Positions 1 to 11,023 of a DNA stretch of 64,000 nucleotides are shown piece by piece. Below the pieces are notes generated by a model. That model was not told the DNA's origin, ran no database searches, and was given only the letters and a program-made list of their open reading frames with translations. Numbering within the stretch: the first letter of the stretch is position 1; every line of letters begins with the position of its first letter. The DNA is from Haliotis asinina (Eukaryota; Mollusca; Gastropoda; Lepetellida; Haliotidae). Where the stretch lies: the NCBI RefSeq assembly GCF_037392515.1, contig NC_090287.1:8167501-8231500 (forward strand), in the 5' to 3' direction. A program made the translations under genes and the position numbers.

Positions 1-119
1 GGGGGTAGGATCCCCATGGGAAGTGAACTTCTCCACCATCTTGTAGGTGTGTATCAGGTTGTCCTGAGCCTGGCAGAACCGAAGGAACAGCTTGCTGTCG
101 ATGTCCAGAGTGGCATCAG
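1..119 (-). CDS. RAB3GAP2: RAB3GAP2 exon 18 (cut by the window edge)
   Basis: [20 protein letters not shown] continues the helical region (vertebrate DEGLLQFCANKLKLLQLYE). The frame is still open at base 1, so the exon may extend further left. Confidence 0.86.
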
Positions 120-3100
120 CTGGGAAACACACACATTTCATCTTTCTAAAATATTCACAGATATTCATCGCGTTTGTTGATATTTCTGCAGCATCTATGA
201 GTCAGTATCTTATATCATCATTATTTTACTAATTGATGATTCTTTGATGAAACTTACATCCATCACAATGGTTACTATTACCTTTCCCACTGATCTTCTG
301 TATGCATACTTTAAGGACATTCTTCATCAGGGTTGGTGACAGGTACTTGGTGCTGAGAACTCTCTCTACAGCCTGTAAGTTATATGATCACAAAACATTC
401 AATCTTGAGCATAGAAACTAAACTTTAACCAACTGGGTGAGTGAATGTTGTTTTATGCTAGCCAGCTGTACGACACTTCATCACCATTAGTTAACAGCAG
501 GGACAATGCCCATCACAGTAATGGCCGCAATGAACCAGGTCAAAGTGACCCAGTCCTCATTCTACCACACATGGCATGGCTGGAAGTTATTGACAGTGAC
601 TAGTGTCAGCTACTGTGAGGATACTTCATATATATTACACAACATATCAGTACAAAGGCCCAGTGATATAATATACATCACTATACTAACACAGGACCAC
701 TCTGAGATTCAAACCCATACTCCTTGTAGCAACACTGAACTAGGGTGGGTGATGATGATATTTATGGGGAAGCAAGCACAATGTGAATTACCCCCTAAAA
801 TTTATGTAGAAAGTAAGTGACCCTCTTCTATGTCATGTACAAAATCAATGGCCCCCTGGTCCATGCTGCTAGTTCTTGCTGATATTATCTCTCAGTTTCT
901 GATTTTTCAATGATGATCCTGTCTAACACAATAGGTGCAAACCATAGTAACAAAGTGTCACCTGTTTGGTGATGTTTGATATTCTCATGTCCAGGATCAA
1001 TTCTTTGATAGTGGACTCCAGTGAGTCTGAAACAAAGGACAGTTTACCATGGTTACAGTACAGGTGAAGAATATTTTTCTTTTCATATTTCTAATTTCAT
1101 CCATTCTTTGATGGATGAGAAAATAAGAAAATAGTAATAAAATCTTTTGATGACATGCAGTCAACTAAGACAGCGAGTCTAACCACTAAATTACTTTCAT
1201 TGAAAGCATAGATGACTGAGGCACAATTACGCATTCAGATTTAAAACAAAGTTAAAAATATCATGGACTGCACACATTGTTTCCATATCAAACCCACATC
1301 ACAAGCAAAAGCTTTAACCCGCAGTCTATTCACACCATATTTATCAGCCACTTCACAATGCCATACAACGCTATACAACACTGACCTGTTGACTCAGCAT
1401 TTTCCTTCAGTATAGCCTTGAGTTTCTTCAACAGATGAAGGTCTCTGGCCCTCTTGCTGCTCTTGTCACTGCAATGTCACCCAACACCACGAAAATCATT
1501 ATTAATGCAACTGACTCGGTGACACTGTTACTTTACCCACTGAGTGTAGGGTGTTGGTCCTGTTGTAATCCATACATAACACTAAGGGAAGCCTTAAATG
1601 AATATAAAAAACTGGGTTTTTCATGTCAAAGTTTGAGCCTGTCAGCCAATCACCCTTCTAAATATTCTATACCAGTGGACAAAATATTCAGAACACATGG
1701 ATTCACTCAGGATTCAAACTAAGCACTCTTGGAGAAAATGTTGATTAACTGGTCAGTGAAAAACAAGTGACCTCTACAATGTCATCTGACTAGTCAAAAC
1801 ATCCACACATACATCATTCTGAAAAAGCAGTCCCTTCACACAGAGGTGTCAGTTCAAACTAAAAGGTCAGGTCTGTAATGGCCCACCTGAGAGCCAGATG
1901 GAAAGGGACTTCAAGGGTCTTCACAAAGCCTTCAGGGTCAACAAGTGCACACTGGAAGGCCCGCGACTTCACTCCACGACTTGTGACGTTGTTCAATCCC
2001 ATCATGCCAGAGCTGGGACACACCAGTTGACACCACTTACTGACATTGAAGGCCGCAACTCGGGGCCCATTGGCTGCGGTCCATACCTGCATCATTAGAA
2101 CGAGTCAATTATCTACTGAGATCTGATACATTAACTCAGTTTGGCACAATATTTGTCATTGTAAACATTACTTATTTGCTACAAATAAACATCAATTCTG
2201 TATGCAAACAGAAAATGATGTGTGTCCTTAGTTCCATTACAAGTTTGTTGGTTAATGCTGCAATCAGCTGTGTTCCAGTCGGAACCAGACAAGCAAGTTA
2301 TCAATATTGACATCTACAATCAATACCATTACCATGACCCTCAGAATGAACGGCAAGACAACACAATCAGTTAAGTCACCAACCCAGATCACCAGATCCT
2401 TTTAGTAATTCCTTACAGCCAACCTAGTCTGCTAGGTACAGAGACCATTCTAGAATCCCTATGGGGTTTTATAACAAAGAGTAAAAGCTGAAAAGACATA
2501 TAGTATATATATGATATAGTACCTCAAGAATTCCTCTCCTGGGAGCATAGATGACCAGGAACTGGGCAACACGGGAATGGTCGCGGTTTCTGCTGCTCGT
2601 ACCATCATCCTCTCGAACCTGGATCCAGCCCACTTGTGCATCCCGGTATCCTGGCAACACAACATTGGCAGATGGAAGGGCCAGGAAATGTTATTCCAAA
2701 ATGGTAAACAATTAGCACGAGTTCTTCGTTGATATCTGATGGTAAACAACAACTCTTTCAGAGATTCCTGCTAATAAATAACTGGAGTAGCCATAGAGAT
2801 CATCAACTACCTCCCTCACCAACGACTACCTCAACCACCATTAACTACCTCTCTCAACAACTACCATTTTCATCGACTACCTCCATCACCATGAACTACC
2901 TTCCCAACCATGAACTACACAACATCAACTCATCAACATGCCACGCCAGACCACACCATGTTATACCAAACCACACACCCACCACTGCCACCACCACTAC
3001 CTGCCACGCCAGACCACGCCACATCATACCACACCACACATCCACCACTGCCACGCCAGACCACAGTACACACCCACCACCACTACCTGCCACGCCAGGT

Positions 3101-6100
3101 CAGACCACACCACACACCCACCACTGCCACCACCACTACCTTCCTCACCATCAGCTAGATCCCTCATCAACAACTCATGCCTCACATCAACCTGTTCCCA
3201 CAGTATGCACATGTTTCACAGACCTTTCCACATCCTGATAGCGATGCCCCTCTCTACATCCACCAGGGTCACACGACCAAACCCGTCAGTGAAAGCAGCA
3301 TACTTGCAGCTGGGAGACAGAGACAAGCTGTCACCTGTCCTCCTCTGGTCAGGTAAACCATACCTAATAACAAGGAAGTTATTGTAGCAAAACATCTGCG
3401 TAAGAAATAGTCTTCCAAATAACACGATTTCTAAACATACTGAAAATCACTTGATAACTTGAAGCTCTAACCAATAAGTATGAATATGGTAGTACCACAG
3501 GACAACCGTATTTACCCTCTTAAATTCAATGATTAAAGAGGCACTACTGACCAACCTCTAGACCAATCATCAGTAACCTTCATAAACACTCCCTACTAGA
3601 CAAGTTACTATTCTGAAATCACATGACAAACCATAAAGTGTGTTATTGCGAGGGATGACTGTATTTGGTTGGTTTGAATAACTGACGTTTCTGTCTAAGC
3701 AACCGGGAAGTTTATAACAGCAAATACGGTACATGAAGAACCATGGGAGGAGGAGTTGTACCTACCTGTATGGCAGTGGTGCTGCTGGTTCTATTTTGGG
3801 AGACTTGTCCTTTGCATCATCTCGCTGCCTACCTCCAAAACCAAGCCAACCACTGTAGAGTGAATAAGACATGATATTATTTCCTCAGTTTCATTAAAAT
3901 GAGGGAGGGTGTTCTCTTTTCATAACTCTTGTATACTGCCAAACATTGGAATGCATATATTTTACTGCATTTGGACATACCCCTAACACCCAAAACATCA
4001 AACAACCAAAAATGTGCAACATTCTTAGTCATTAAGAAATTTTGGATCAAAAAGTTGGGAGACCTTTTCAGCTGATATTCAATTTTGAAAGACAGAACTG
4101 TAACTTGCTATGATTCAATATTACCTCAACAATATCTGATTTGTAACATGGCACCACGCACGCCAATAACCACCATACTGAGCATATTACTACTGAACAA
4201 GGCAATTACCTTGCTGCAGACATCAATGCTGTCTTTATCTTGTTGGCTACAGCCATTGCCACATCAGACAGGATGGGTTGTGTACTACCCTGGATAAACA
4301 ACAAACAGATAATTCATACAATCCATAGGTAACAATGACCAAGTGAGCTTTGGACAGGATTCCACTATATCACAGAGTGTCATGTTAATGTAGTAGAACC
4401 GACCAATTGGGCCTGTATGGTTATGGCATTCACAAACAGAAACAGCTGCGATAACTTTTTCACATATAGATCAACATTTTACCAATAACAATACCCAGCT
4501 AACAGCTGAATTACAAATGCAGTCAAGTTTACCTCCATAGCATAGAAAAATCCTACATAGGGCCCCACCCCTGCAGTGAGGTATATGTTGGCAGCAGGGG
4601 GTGAGGTCTTCACTGTAGTGCTGAACCCACCCAGGAGGGAGGCTGTCTTCATCTGATCAAATGGGTTAGAAGACTGCACACCTGCAGGAGAAAGAACAAT
4701 AAGGAGTTGGATCAATAAGTGCAAAGTTCAGTCGCATCCAATCACACGTCGTATCAGCCACCCTCAGTTGAATAGACACGAGGCAATCAAGAATGATAAG
4801 GCAAGGATTTAACTCATGTTGAGTTGTTCAAACAATGGCACACAATTCTGTTGTACAACCAGCCTGCCATACTCTCCTTTATTTCTAAAATACAATAAGG
4901 GGTTAACATTGTACATGTCACATATAGTTGTGTATGTTGCAGGGTTATCTTACCGCAGCTGACGAGGTCGTTGATCTTGTCCTGGTCATGCAGTGCCCAC
5001 TTTTTGTAGGCCAAGGGAGGGGGTTGCAGCATGGTCTCACCACCACTTGCAGTTGCTGGAATATACATAAGCTACAGGAACATGTCTGACACCATCAGAA
5101 CTCACTTTCATTTCAAGGTCTACATATTTTAGTCCACCAATATACTTTGCTCCATCAATGGACGTCAATCTGTTTTTTCTACTACCTTCTACCAGTACTG
5201 TTTGTTAGGCTAGGAAGCTAAAGCACTGTGTAGCATAAGGAAAGATAATACTTTGTACTTTAATAAGAAATTTCATCCTATATACAACATTAATTACAGT
5301 GATAGGTCAAGTTCAAAACTGACCCCTGGCCACCTGGTTCCGGCAGGCCCTGAGAGACTGGAACAGACTGAAGCCATCGATCGACACCACAGCTCTCCTG
5401 TAGAGGATCACTAGCTCCTCATGCTGGAACACAGTGTGGTCAAAAACAGTCACACTACAACAAACAACATTCAAGGAACAGATGATGCTGAAATGGATTA
5501 ATTTCAAGGAAAATGTTATGTTCTTGAGTTTGTTTCAAAATCCTATCGGAAAATACAATTGTTTGTTTTCTGTTTACCTACCAGCTCTGACATGCCAAGA
5601 AATCGTGGAGGTTCGTAGGTCCGACACTTGAGTTTCTGGACAGCTTCTGCATGAAGGAGTTGTGACAGCAGCAACACTCCTGTCTACAACACACACTTAA
5701 ATATGTCAGTAAGCCGGAGAACAGTACCATCTCCAGGGTGTTATGTAGACTCACAGACATGCGGGTCCCAGGGACCCCAAATTATAAGTTTTAAAGGGCC
5801 TAGCAGCCAATTCGAGGATCCTTTGAAGTAACAATAAAGAGAACTGTATGTTTTGATAATTTCTCTAGGGCATGGAATGAATCATAGATCATGTTTACTG
5901 ATGATGAACTGGTGCATGTAACTATTCATCGTGTAAATCACTGTATCTCCATACCACTAATAGCAAAATATCAATGATTTATGTCAGTATTGATAAAGCT
6001 TGCTTTGCAACAGCTTTAGGACTCCAGAAATCGCTCTCATTACAACATAATTCAATAAAAAACATAATTTAAACCTTGATACCTCTGTGTACATGCGAAT

Positions 6101-8253
6101 GTAGCCAGAGGAGAATCCAACTATCACACACGTCCAGTCAGGTCCACCTTGAGTGCTCCTGCACCAAAACAAAACATATATTCTGCAGTTAACATCACAT
6201 TACAGCCCATATATTTTCTGTGTAAATATTTCCAGCAATATGGACACATTTTGCATGAGAAATATGTCTCACAGACTTCAGTGTCTATCCATCAAAACAG
6301 GTTCAAAAAGATGACTGAGTGTTCATACTAAAAAATACAACATGTTCAATGAAGTTGATTTATTTCCTACTCTAAATGAAAGGATAAACAAACCTTTTCT
6401 GTGATGCTAAGGGCAGGCACATGACTGCTGTTATGGTTTCACTGAAACAGCATATGAAAAAATATACATGATAAAATCATATAAAATCTAAAGAAATATA
6501 TCACAAAATAACCAGATAACCAATGAATTTACATAGCTATTTAGTACCTTACTACTCACACATCTATGTCATGTCATGTTATTTTCAAAGCTGGCTCGAC
6601 CTGTGAAAATCTTGCCACAGGAGGCAACTATGCTGCTTGTCATCAGAGGTGACAGATCGACGCTCATGCTGTTGATCACTGAACTGTCTGGTTTAGACTT
6701 GACTATTTACAGACCTCCACATAGTGGAAATAGTACTGAGTGGGGTAAAACTAAAATAAACTCACTCACTCAAAGCTGACTCAGATCATTCATCAGTGAT
6801 ACATACCTCTCATCCTGCTTCAAGCTATTTTGCCATTGGATAGAAAACTTGCTTTCAATATCTTCGCCTTTATGCTTAGGATCCCATTTTTCTGAAATTA
6901 TTTATATACAAATATATGTGCTGTAAGTCTAATAATAAAAAAGCCATCAATAATTTGCCTTGATCATGTTGAGATTTGTACACATGAACTGTAAGTGGAT
7001 ATCTGATTATAAGCAAGATAAGAAAAGTACATCTTTTCAGACCATTTCACAATTTGTATATTTTGTACTTGTTACAAATGATAAAAGGGAGTGTTAAGTG
7101 GCATATCTTGAATTATCAGCTGCTCATAAACTCTACGCATCTTATAAGAACTTCCATAAAAAGGAATCATACTATTTCCAATAAGATATCAATAATAAAT
7201 ACACATGACTTACCATTAATACTTCATTTATTGTCATATGAAGCATCTGTTCTATACTATACATATTGTCTCTAGTTCACATTCATGTACTGTAATCAAA
7301 ATATTTTCAACTTTAAATATATATTAAGGCATATGTCATCCAAATCAGTTGTACACATATCTTTCATGACATATACAATGCAAACATTCCATAAAATATT
7401 AACATTATTTTGAAACAAACAGAATGAAGTACTTACGTGCTAGGACAACGATCTTGTCACTGTGCGCAATGGCAACCATATCATTTGCCGGTGACAGTGA
7501 CAAGATGCATTCCTGAAACCATTTCTGTTTGCCATTATCTGGTTGATCATTAGAGTCAGCACTTTCAGCACTCTCATTGGCCCCATCCTCACTCCAACCC
7601 CAGTCAGCGTCCCAGTTCTCATCACCTAGGTCCATACACGAACAAGTCATACAACATTTTACAGTGAGGATAAGCCTGTTTAGTGAGGTATATAGGCTTT
7701 GTGTGTAAATTAATTCAGAACTAAATCTGCTTCTAGAGTCAAGACACTTTCATTGTCTTAAATTTAATAACAATGAACAGGTTATAATCGTTCTCATACC
7801 ATTATCACTAGCCAGTTTGAAAACAATGGCCAAACACATTTGCATAGCGATCTCTCAATGTCAGAGAAACAAATTCGTCTGGAAAAGTGAGTTTGAGGTA
7901 AGCTGCGGCCCGACTCGAGTGCTCGTCAATAATTCACAACCGAAACAGCTGATTACGGTATTTTGACCATTGTTAGTTTTGATGACTGGATGTAAACTGC
8001 CAAACAGCAATCTGTGTACAATTACTACAATACATCATACATGCTACTATGGTTTTATATGTGTGTGTTTCAAAATGAACGCTGAATAACACAGTAATGA
8101 GGAAAGCCTGCAAATTACTAAGACCGTCTTCAAAAGCTCACCTTCGTTTGACTGGCAGATATCTGGGGTTGAATCCCTGGAAGCTGGGAAGAAATATTTC
8201 TTTACAGCTGAAATATTCTGAAACCTTGATAACACGCACAACTGACAAGACAT
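1..8253 (-). CDS. RAB3GAP2: RAB3GAP2, Rab3 GTPase-activating protein non-catalytic subunit (5' half; 18 exons; 3' end off the left edge)
   Basis: Joining 18 minus-strand exons with GT/AG borders gives one open frame of about 652 codons. It follows the vertebrate RAB3GAP2 N-terminal region block by block: an acidic W-rich segment (ENWDADWGW, about residues 40-48), [97 protein letters not shown] and VPFHLAL. Vertebrate RAB3GAP2 is about 1,390 residues, so roughly half the protein lies left of base 1. The family partners RAB3GAP1; the complex acts as a GAP for Rab3 and a GEF for Rab18 and influences autophagy. This subunit is regulatory, and the first half folds as a beta-propeller-like RAB3GAP2_N region. 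The start ATG (8253-8251) is chosen because [12 protein letters not shown] aligns with the vertebrate start; an in-frame ATG ten codons upstream (8283) is possible. No frameshift or internal stop was seen. Confidence 0.95.
282..372 (-). CDS. RAB3GAP2: RAB3GAP2 exon 17
   Basis: [20 protein letters not shown] replaces vertebrate [20 protein letters not shown]; conservation is weaker but phase and borders fit (cttacag / gtaata). Confidence 0.86.
962..1026 (-). CDS. RAB3GAP2: RAB3GAP2 exon 16
   Basis: [20 protein letters not shown] parallels vertebrate VETEIKELILDIKYPATKK. It ends in phase 0 at CAG|gtgaca. Confidence 0.92.
1386..1468 (-). CDS. RAB3GAP2: RAB3GAP2 exon 15
   Basis: [20 protein letters not shown] is a charged helical segment equivalent to vertebrate [20 protein letters not shown]. 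Acceptor ttgcag, donor gtcagt. Confidence 0.92.
1887..2086 (-). CDS. RAB3GAP2: RAB3GAP2 exon 14
   Basis: The longest exon here (200 nt): [30 protein letters not shown] and [10 protein letters not shown]. The last closes the N-terminal propeller region in family members. Confidence 0.96.
2523..2650 (-). CDS. RAB3GAP2: RAB3GAP2 exon 13
   Basis: Residues 424-466: [17 protein letters not shown], then [18 protein letters not shown]. It joins exon 12 to rebuild the contiguous RMWKGYRDAQ motif. Confidence 0.96.
2790..3175. repeat. C/A-rich imperfect tandem repeat in a RAB3GAP2 intron
   Basis: Units built on CACGCCAGACCAC and CCACCACTGCCACCACCACT recur between exons 13 and 12. The plus strand is dominated by C and A, so the pre-mRNA (minus) strand is G/U-rich. 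Long threonine/proline/histidine-rich frames across it are by-products of the repeat. Confidence 0.85.
3224..3363 (-). CDS. RAB3GAP2: RAB3GAP2 exon 12
   Basis: Residues 377-424: [18 protein letters not shown], then [20 protein letters not shown] and MWKG. This is one of the best conserved blocks of the family. The intron downstream in transcription (2651-3223) holds a C/A-rich tandem repeat. Confidence 0.96.
3766..3852 (-). CDS. RAB3GAP2: RAB3GAP2 exon 11
   Basis: Encodes [19 protein letters not shown] and [10 protein letters not shown], matching the basic linker after the first propeller portion (GWLGW...KVEPATPLAVR in vertebrates). Confidence 0.93.
4210..4289 (-). CDS. RAB3GAP2: RAB3GAP2 exon 10
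   Basis: [20 protein letters not shown] corresponds to vertebrate [20 protein letters not shown]. Acceptor is atccag, donor gtaatt. Confidence 0.94.
4533..4681 (-). CDS. RAB3GAP2: RAB3GAP2 exon 9
   Basis: Residues 272-321. [15 protein letters not shown] and [11 protein letters not shown] precede GFFYAME, matching consecutive blocks of the vertebrate protein. It ends in phase 0. Confidence 0.95.
4954..5055 (-). CDS. RAB3GAP2: RAB3GAP2 exon 8
   Basis: Encodes [20 protein letters not shown] followed by [13 protein letters not shown]. The [10 protein letters not shown] block is a family signature. Donor is gtaaga. Confidence 0.95.
5324..5423 (-). CDS. RAB3GAP2: RAB3GAP2 exon 7
   Basis: Residues 205-238 include [20 protein letters not shown], almost identical to the vertebrate segment. 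The donor GGG|gtcagt was preferred over the earlier CAG|gtggcc because it restores the frame and the RNQVARATASGGE junction. Confidence 0.95.
5582..5683 (-). CDS. RAB3GAP2: RAB3GAP2 exon 6
   Basis: Encodes [20 protein letters not shown] and continues to [14 protein letters not shown]. Two AG dinucleotides lie 4 nt apart at the acceptor (tag|acag). Only the upstream one keeps the frame, so it was chosen. Confidence 0.93.
6083..6158 (-). CDS. RAB3GAP2: RAB3GAP2 exon 5
   Basis: Residues 145-170 carry [19 protein letters not shown], a near-invariant propeller block of the family. The exon ends in phase 0 (MYTE|gtatca). Confidence 0.95.
6394..6441 (-). CDS. RAB3GAP2: RAB3GAP2 exon 4 (48 nt)
   Basis: A short exon encoding [15 protein letters not shown], close to vertebrate VTSALCIPLASQK. 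It has acceptor tttcag and donor gtttgt. Confidence 0.92.
6600..6771 (+). repeat. SINE-like element, (ACTC)n-tailed family (degenerate copy)
   Basis: Contains the family blocks GATCGACGCTCATGCTGTTG, GATCACTGAACTGTCTGG and the terminal ACTCACTCACTC. It lies in the RAB3GAP2 intron between exons 4 and 3. The first third is poorly preserved. Confidence 0.8.
6807..6891 (-). CDS. RAB3GAP2: RAB3GAP2 exon 3
   Basis: Residues 101-129, reading [15 protein letters not shown]. This lines up with the KWKYSDKGKEEMQF region of the vertebrate protein. It has acceptor tttcag and donor gtatgt, and phase fits both neighbours. Confidence 0.88.
7437..7625 (-). CDS. RAB3GAP2: RAB3GAP2 exon 2
   Basis: Residues 38-100. 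The exon contains the acidic/Trp segment [16 protein letters not shown], a Ser/Asn/Asp-rich spacer, and the family block [19 protein letters not shown]. It has acceptor cctag|G and donor C|gtaagt. Confidence 0.93.
8142..8253 (-). CDS. RAB3GAP2: RAB3GAP2 exon 1 (start codon)
   Basis: This exon holds residues 1-37 plus one base and ends at the donor G|gtgagc. The stretch [13 protein letters not shown] matches the conserved N-terminal FQDLQAARDFLFP block of the vertebrate protein. Confidence 0.85.
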
Positions 8254-8315
8254 GTTGCAGGTCGGAAACAAAACGACTAACACAAAATCGTCTGTTTACT
8301 TTCGATAAAGTAATT

Positions 8316-8370
8316 TCATTGAATCATCAACAAGTCCGCCATATTGCTCGTGACATCACAGGAAGTGAAT
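8316..8370 (-). promoter_or_regulatory. Candidate RAB3GAP2 core promoter: YY1-like and ETS-like motifs, short uORF
   Basis: Read on the minus strand, CAATATGGCGG (8336-8346) matches the YY1 consensus in the orientation seen near transcription starts. ACAGGAAGTG (8358-8367, plus strand) is an ETS/GABP-type site, and TGACATCA sits just beside it. No TATA box stands out. The ATG inside the YY1 motif opens a nine-codon frame (8 residues and stop, 8342-8316) upstream of the true start. If transcription begins upstream of 8342 this is a uORF; if inside, it is not. Motif matching only. Confidence 0.45.
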
Positions 8371-8399
8371 GTCTGCTATTAAATGCCGACTGGTTCTAG

Positions 8400-11020
8400 G
8401 ACTGGTTTACGTTTTCTTTGACTGTGTTACGCCGGGCCCAGTCTAATAAGCGTACACATCTGTAGCAGTGTTATTCAGAAAAGTCAAACATTTTGTCAGG
8501 ATAGGAAAATAGCTGAAATATTTGGGTAACCAATCTAAACTCGTTCACCAATGCCTTACGCCTCTAACAAAATAAATAGGCAGATATTACGAGGCTACCC
8601 TGTGTGTCTACCATGACAGAATATGTCCTTGGGCTTTATCGACCGATCGGATTTATTTCGCTCTGGAAAGGTATTCAACCGAACACATACAAACCATTCA
8701 CCGTCAGCTACCTAGAATACTTTATGAATACGTTTTTACCACTTCTGACACCAACAGAACCATTATTGATTCATCTAAACCGTTCACTAACTCACTGGTG
8801 AAGCTGAGATATGAAAGATATTTTTTTATATAGATCCTAAATGTCTTTCAACGTATTCATTACAAATAATAACCTTATGCCTACAATGTCTGTGCCGAAT
8901 TGCCTATTATATTAAGGTCATAACTCTTGGGGGTTTTTTGTTTGTTTTGTTGTTGTTGTTTTGGTTTGTTTTGTTTGTTTGTTTTTTTTGGGGGGGTGTT
9001 TGTTTTTTTGTTTGGTTTTGGTTTGGTTTGTTTGTTTTTTGTTGTTGTTGTTGTTTGGTTTGTTTTGTTGTGTGTTTTTGTTTTGTTTGTTTTTTGGGGG
9101 GTGTTGTTGTTGTTTTCTTTTCTTTCTTTTGTTGTGTTCGTTTCATGGCTTTGTTTAGTAACGCCACATTGAAGCTCCCAGTAACAAATCCCGTCTGGAC
9201 CAAACAAACCAGTGTTTAATATTATCACCAGCACTTTCGATTTTGTACATTTAAAACCACAGGTTTCGTATCTGACAACGTAATAGAAGGCTTCAAGTTA
9301 TCCTTAGTATTCACTGAAATCACCAGTTGCAGTTTTACCTGTCCTGTACCGATCCTCCACCCATAGAACCTCCTCAAATTAAAACATTAAAAATACAGAC
9401 GACTTTTACACTCTTTTGTTTCGTTTTTGTATCTAATCCCTTAGCCCGTTAGTCCTGATTATACAACCCGTAGTCCTACAATTGGGACTGTATGTATGTC
9501 GATAGGTACGGTTAACCTGATTGGCTCTGACTGGGATACTAGTATACACCTGTGTAATGCCTATATAGGGTACCTCAACAGGGTTATGGAAACTTGTGGG
9601 ACATGTGAATGTGTAACTATCTCAGTCAATGTCGTAATCACCGTGTTATGTAATGCGTGACAGATCTGAGCATGCACGTTCAATGTTATAGATGTCTCAG
9701 TACAAATGTAATGAGAGTATTAGGCGAATTTGTCCTGCGACCCGTTGGTCGTTTATATAACTATGCCTAAGGGCCATGCATATTCAAGATTCAAGTGAAG
9801 CATGGCAGCGTTAACTGCAGGACCTTGCTGCGTTCTCCTTTGAATCGCAGTCGCGATTTTATTAATCTATATATGTACCTGTATATTGTCTTGAACTAAT
9901 ATCATACCTTGAGGGAAAACCCACGCGGTGCTCTTCATTTAGAAATAATGTAGCAATTAAAAAGGAATAATGTAACAATTATATACAATGTGAAAAACTA
10001 AGCTTGCAGTTCAATATTAAAGTGTACATGTGTTTCATAGTGTAACATGAAGATCCTGTTTCGGGTCCTCGTCCGCAGGATTCAGGGGTTTAAAATCACA
10101 AGGACAACCAAACACAAGATTTTGCAAACAAAATAAATGTATTTTAAACTCAACTAATAAAATCAACGCTCAACAATGTCAAATAGAGAACAAAACAATA
10201 TTGCCTCCCAAGATCTCAAGAAGAGTAATAAATATATAAAATATGAGTCCTATTGGAAATGCCTATACTATTGCCCCTTATCTTTACTCTAACGTAATTC
10301 CCCCAAATAATGTTCTCTGCAAAACAAAACAAAAATTAACTACATAAGATTATCTAACCAAGCTTTATTTCTTCCTTATACTACACTGTTAAAACAGGAA
10401 GAAACCCTAAATCTCTGTTTGCTTAGTTACAGATACATTAGCGAATTCCTCATCTTTGTAGTCTCAGCAAACCCCAGAGTGCAGATTAAAATCTGCCCTT
10501 TTATACCCGTAACCGTTAACTCTTACCCATTAAAACCATACTCTGAAAATTACCCAATAAATGCCTACAAAAGAAAAATTCAGGGGATTGATTTCTCTCC
10601 TCAAGAGATATTCATGCACTGGCCCATGCATAGCAAAGGGGAAGAAGCAAATCAGGCACATGCCTGATGAGTCCTCACACCTCAAGAGCTATATGTACAA
10701 TCCCACTGAAGCTTATACCTGCTGTTATTTTTAGCCTTGCCTAAGACTGTCCCAACCCTAAAACATGCCCAATTTCCACACACACACAAATAACCCTAGC
10801 ATTACAATGAGAATAGAATACATGTAACACTTTATTGAATTTTCAGGAATTTGATATGTTAGAAACATTGTGTTTATTACTGAATTACTGTCGTTTGAGA
10901 GGTGTAGCATCTAAGTTCCATGACGGAAAGTGTTGTACTGTCTTTGACTCACAGGTAAAAGCTCTTGCGAGACATCCTTCTATGTTAACGTGACGTGGGC
11001 TGTTCCCGTCTGTGACGTCA
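8400..11020. other. Intergenic spacer between RAB3GAP2 and the plus-strand orphan locus
   Basis: Apart from the G/T tract, no supported gene was seen. The part from about 9990 to 10800 (low GC, many AACAAAATA-type stretches) resembles decayed mobile-element DNA, but no terminal repeat or protein domain could be recognised. Confidence 0.5.
8927..9116. repeat. 190-nt tract of only G and T on the plus strand
   Basis: No A or C occurs over 190 nt. G-runs of five to seven bases (8929-8933, 8990-8996, 9096-9101) are spaced by T-rich and GTT-repeat sequence, followed by a C/T stretch to about 9130. Hydrophobic or Asn/Lys/Thr-rich frames here are artefacts of composition. Confidence 0.95.
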
Positions 11021-11023
11021 TAA

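Noticed and set aside
2729-3387. Thr/Pro/His-rich frames of up to 169 codons on the plus strand
   Set aside because: They cross the C/A-rich tandem repeat and the antisense of RAB3GAP2 exon 12.
8881-9234. Long overlapping frames (Asn/Lys/Thr-rich on minus; Phe/Val/Cys-rich on plus)
   Set aside because: They only read through the G/T-only tract; low-complexity products with no coding features.
10041-10800. A complete LTR retrotransposon
   Set aside because: The texture suggests old mobile DNA, but no paired long terminal repeats, primer-binding site or polymerase domain was seen.
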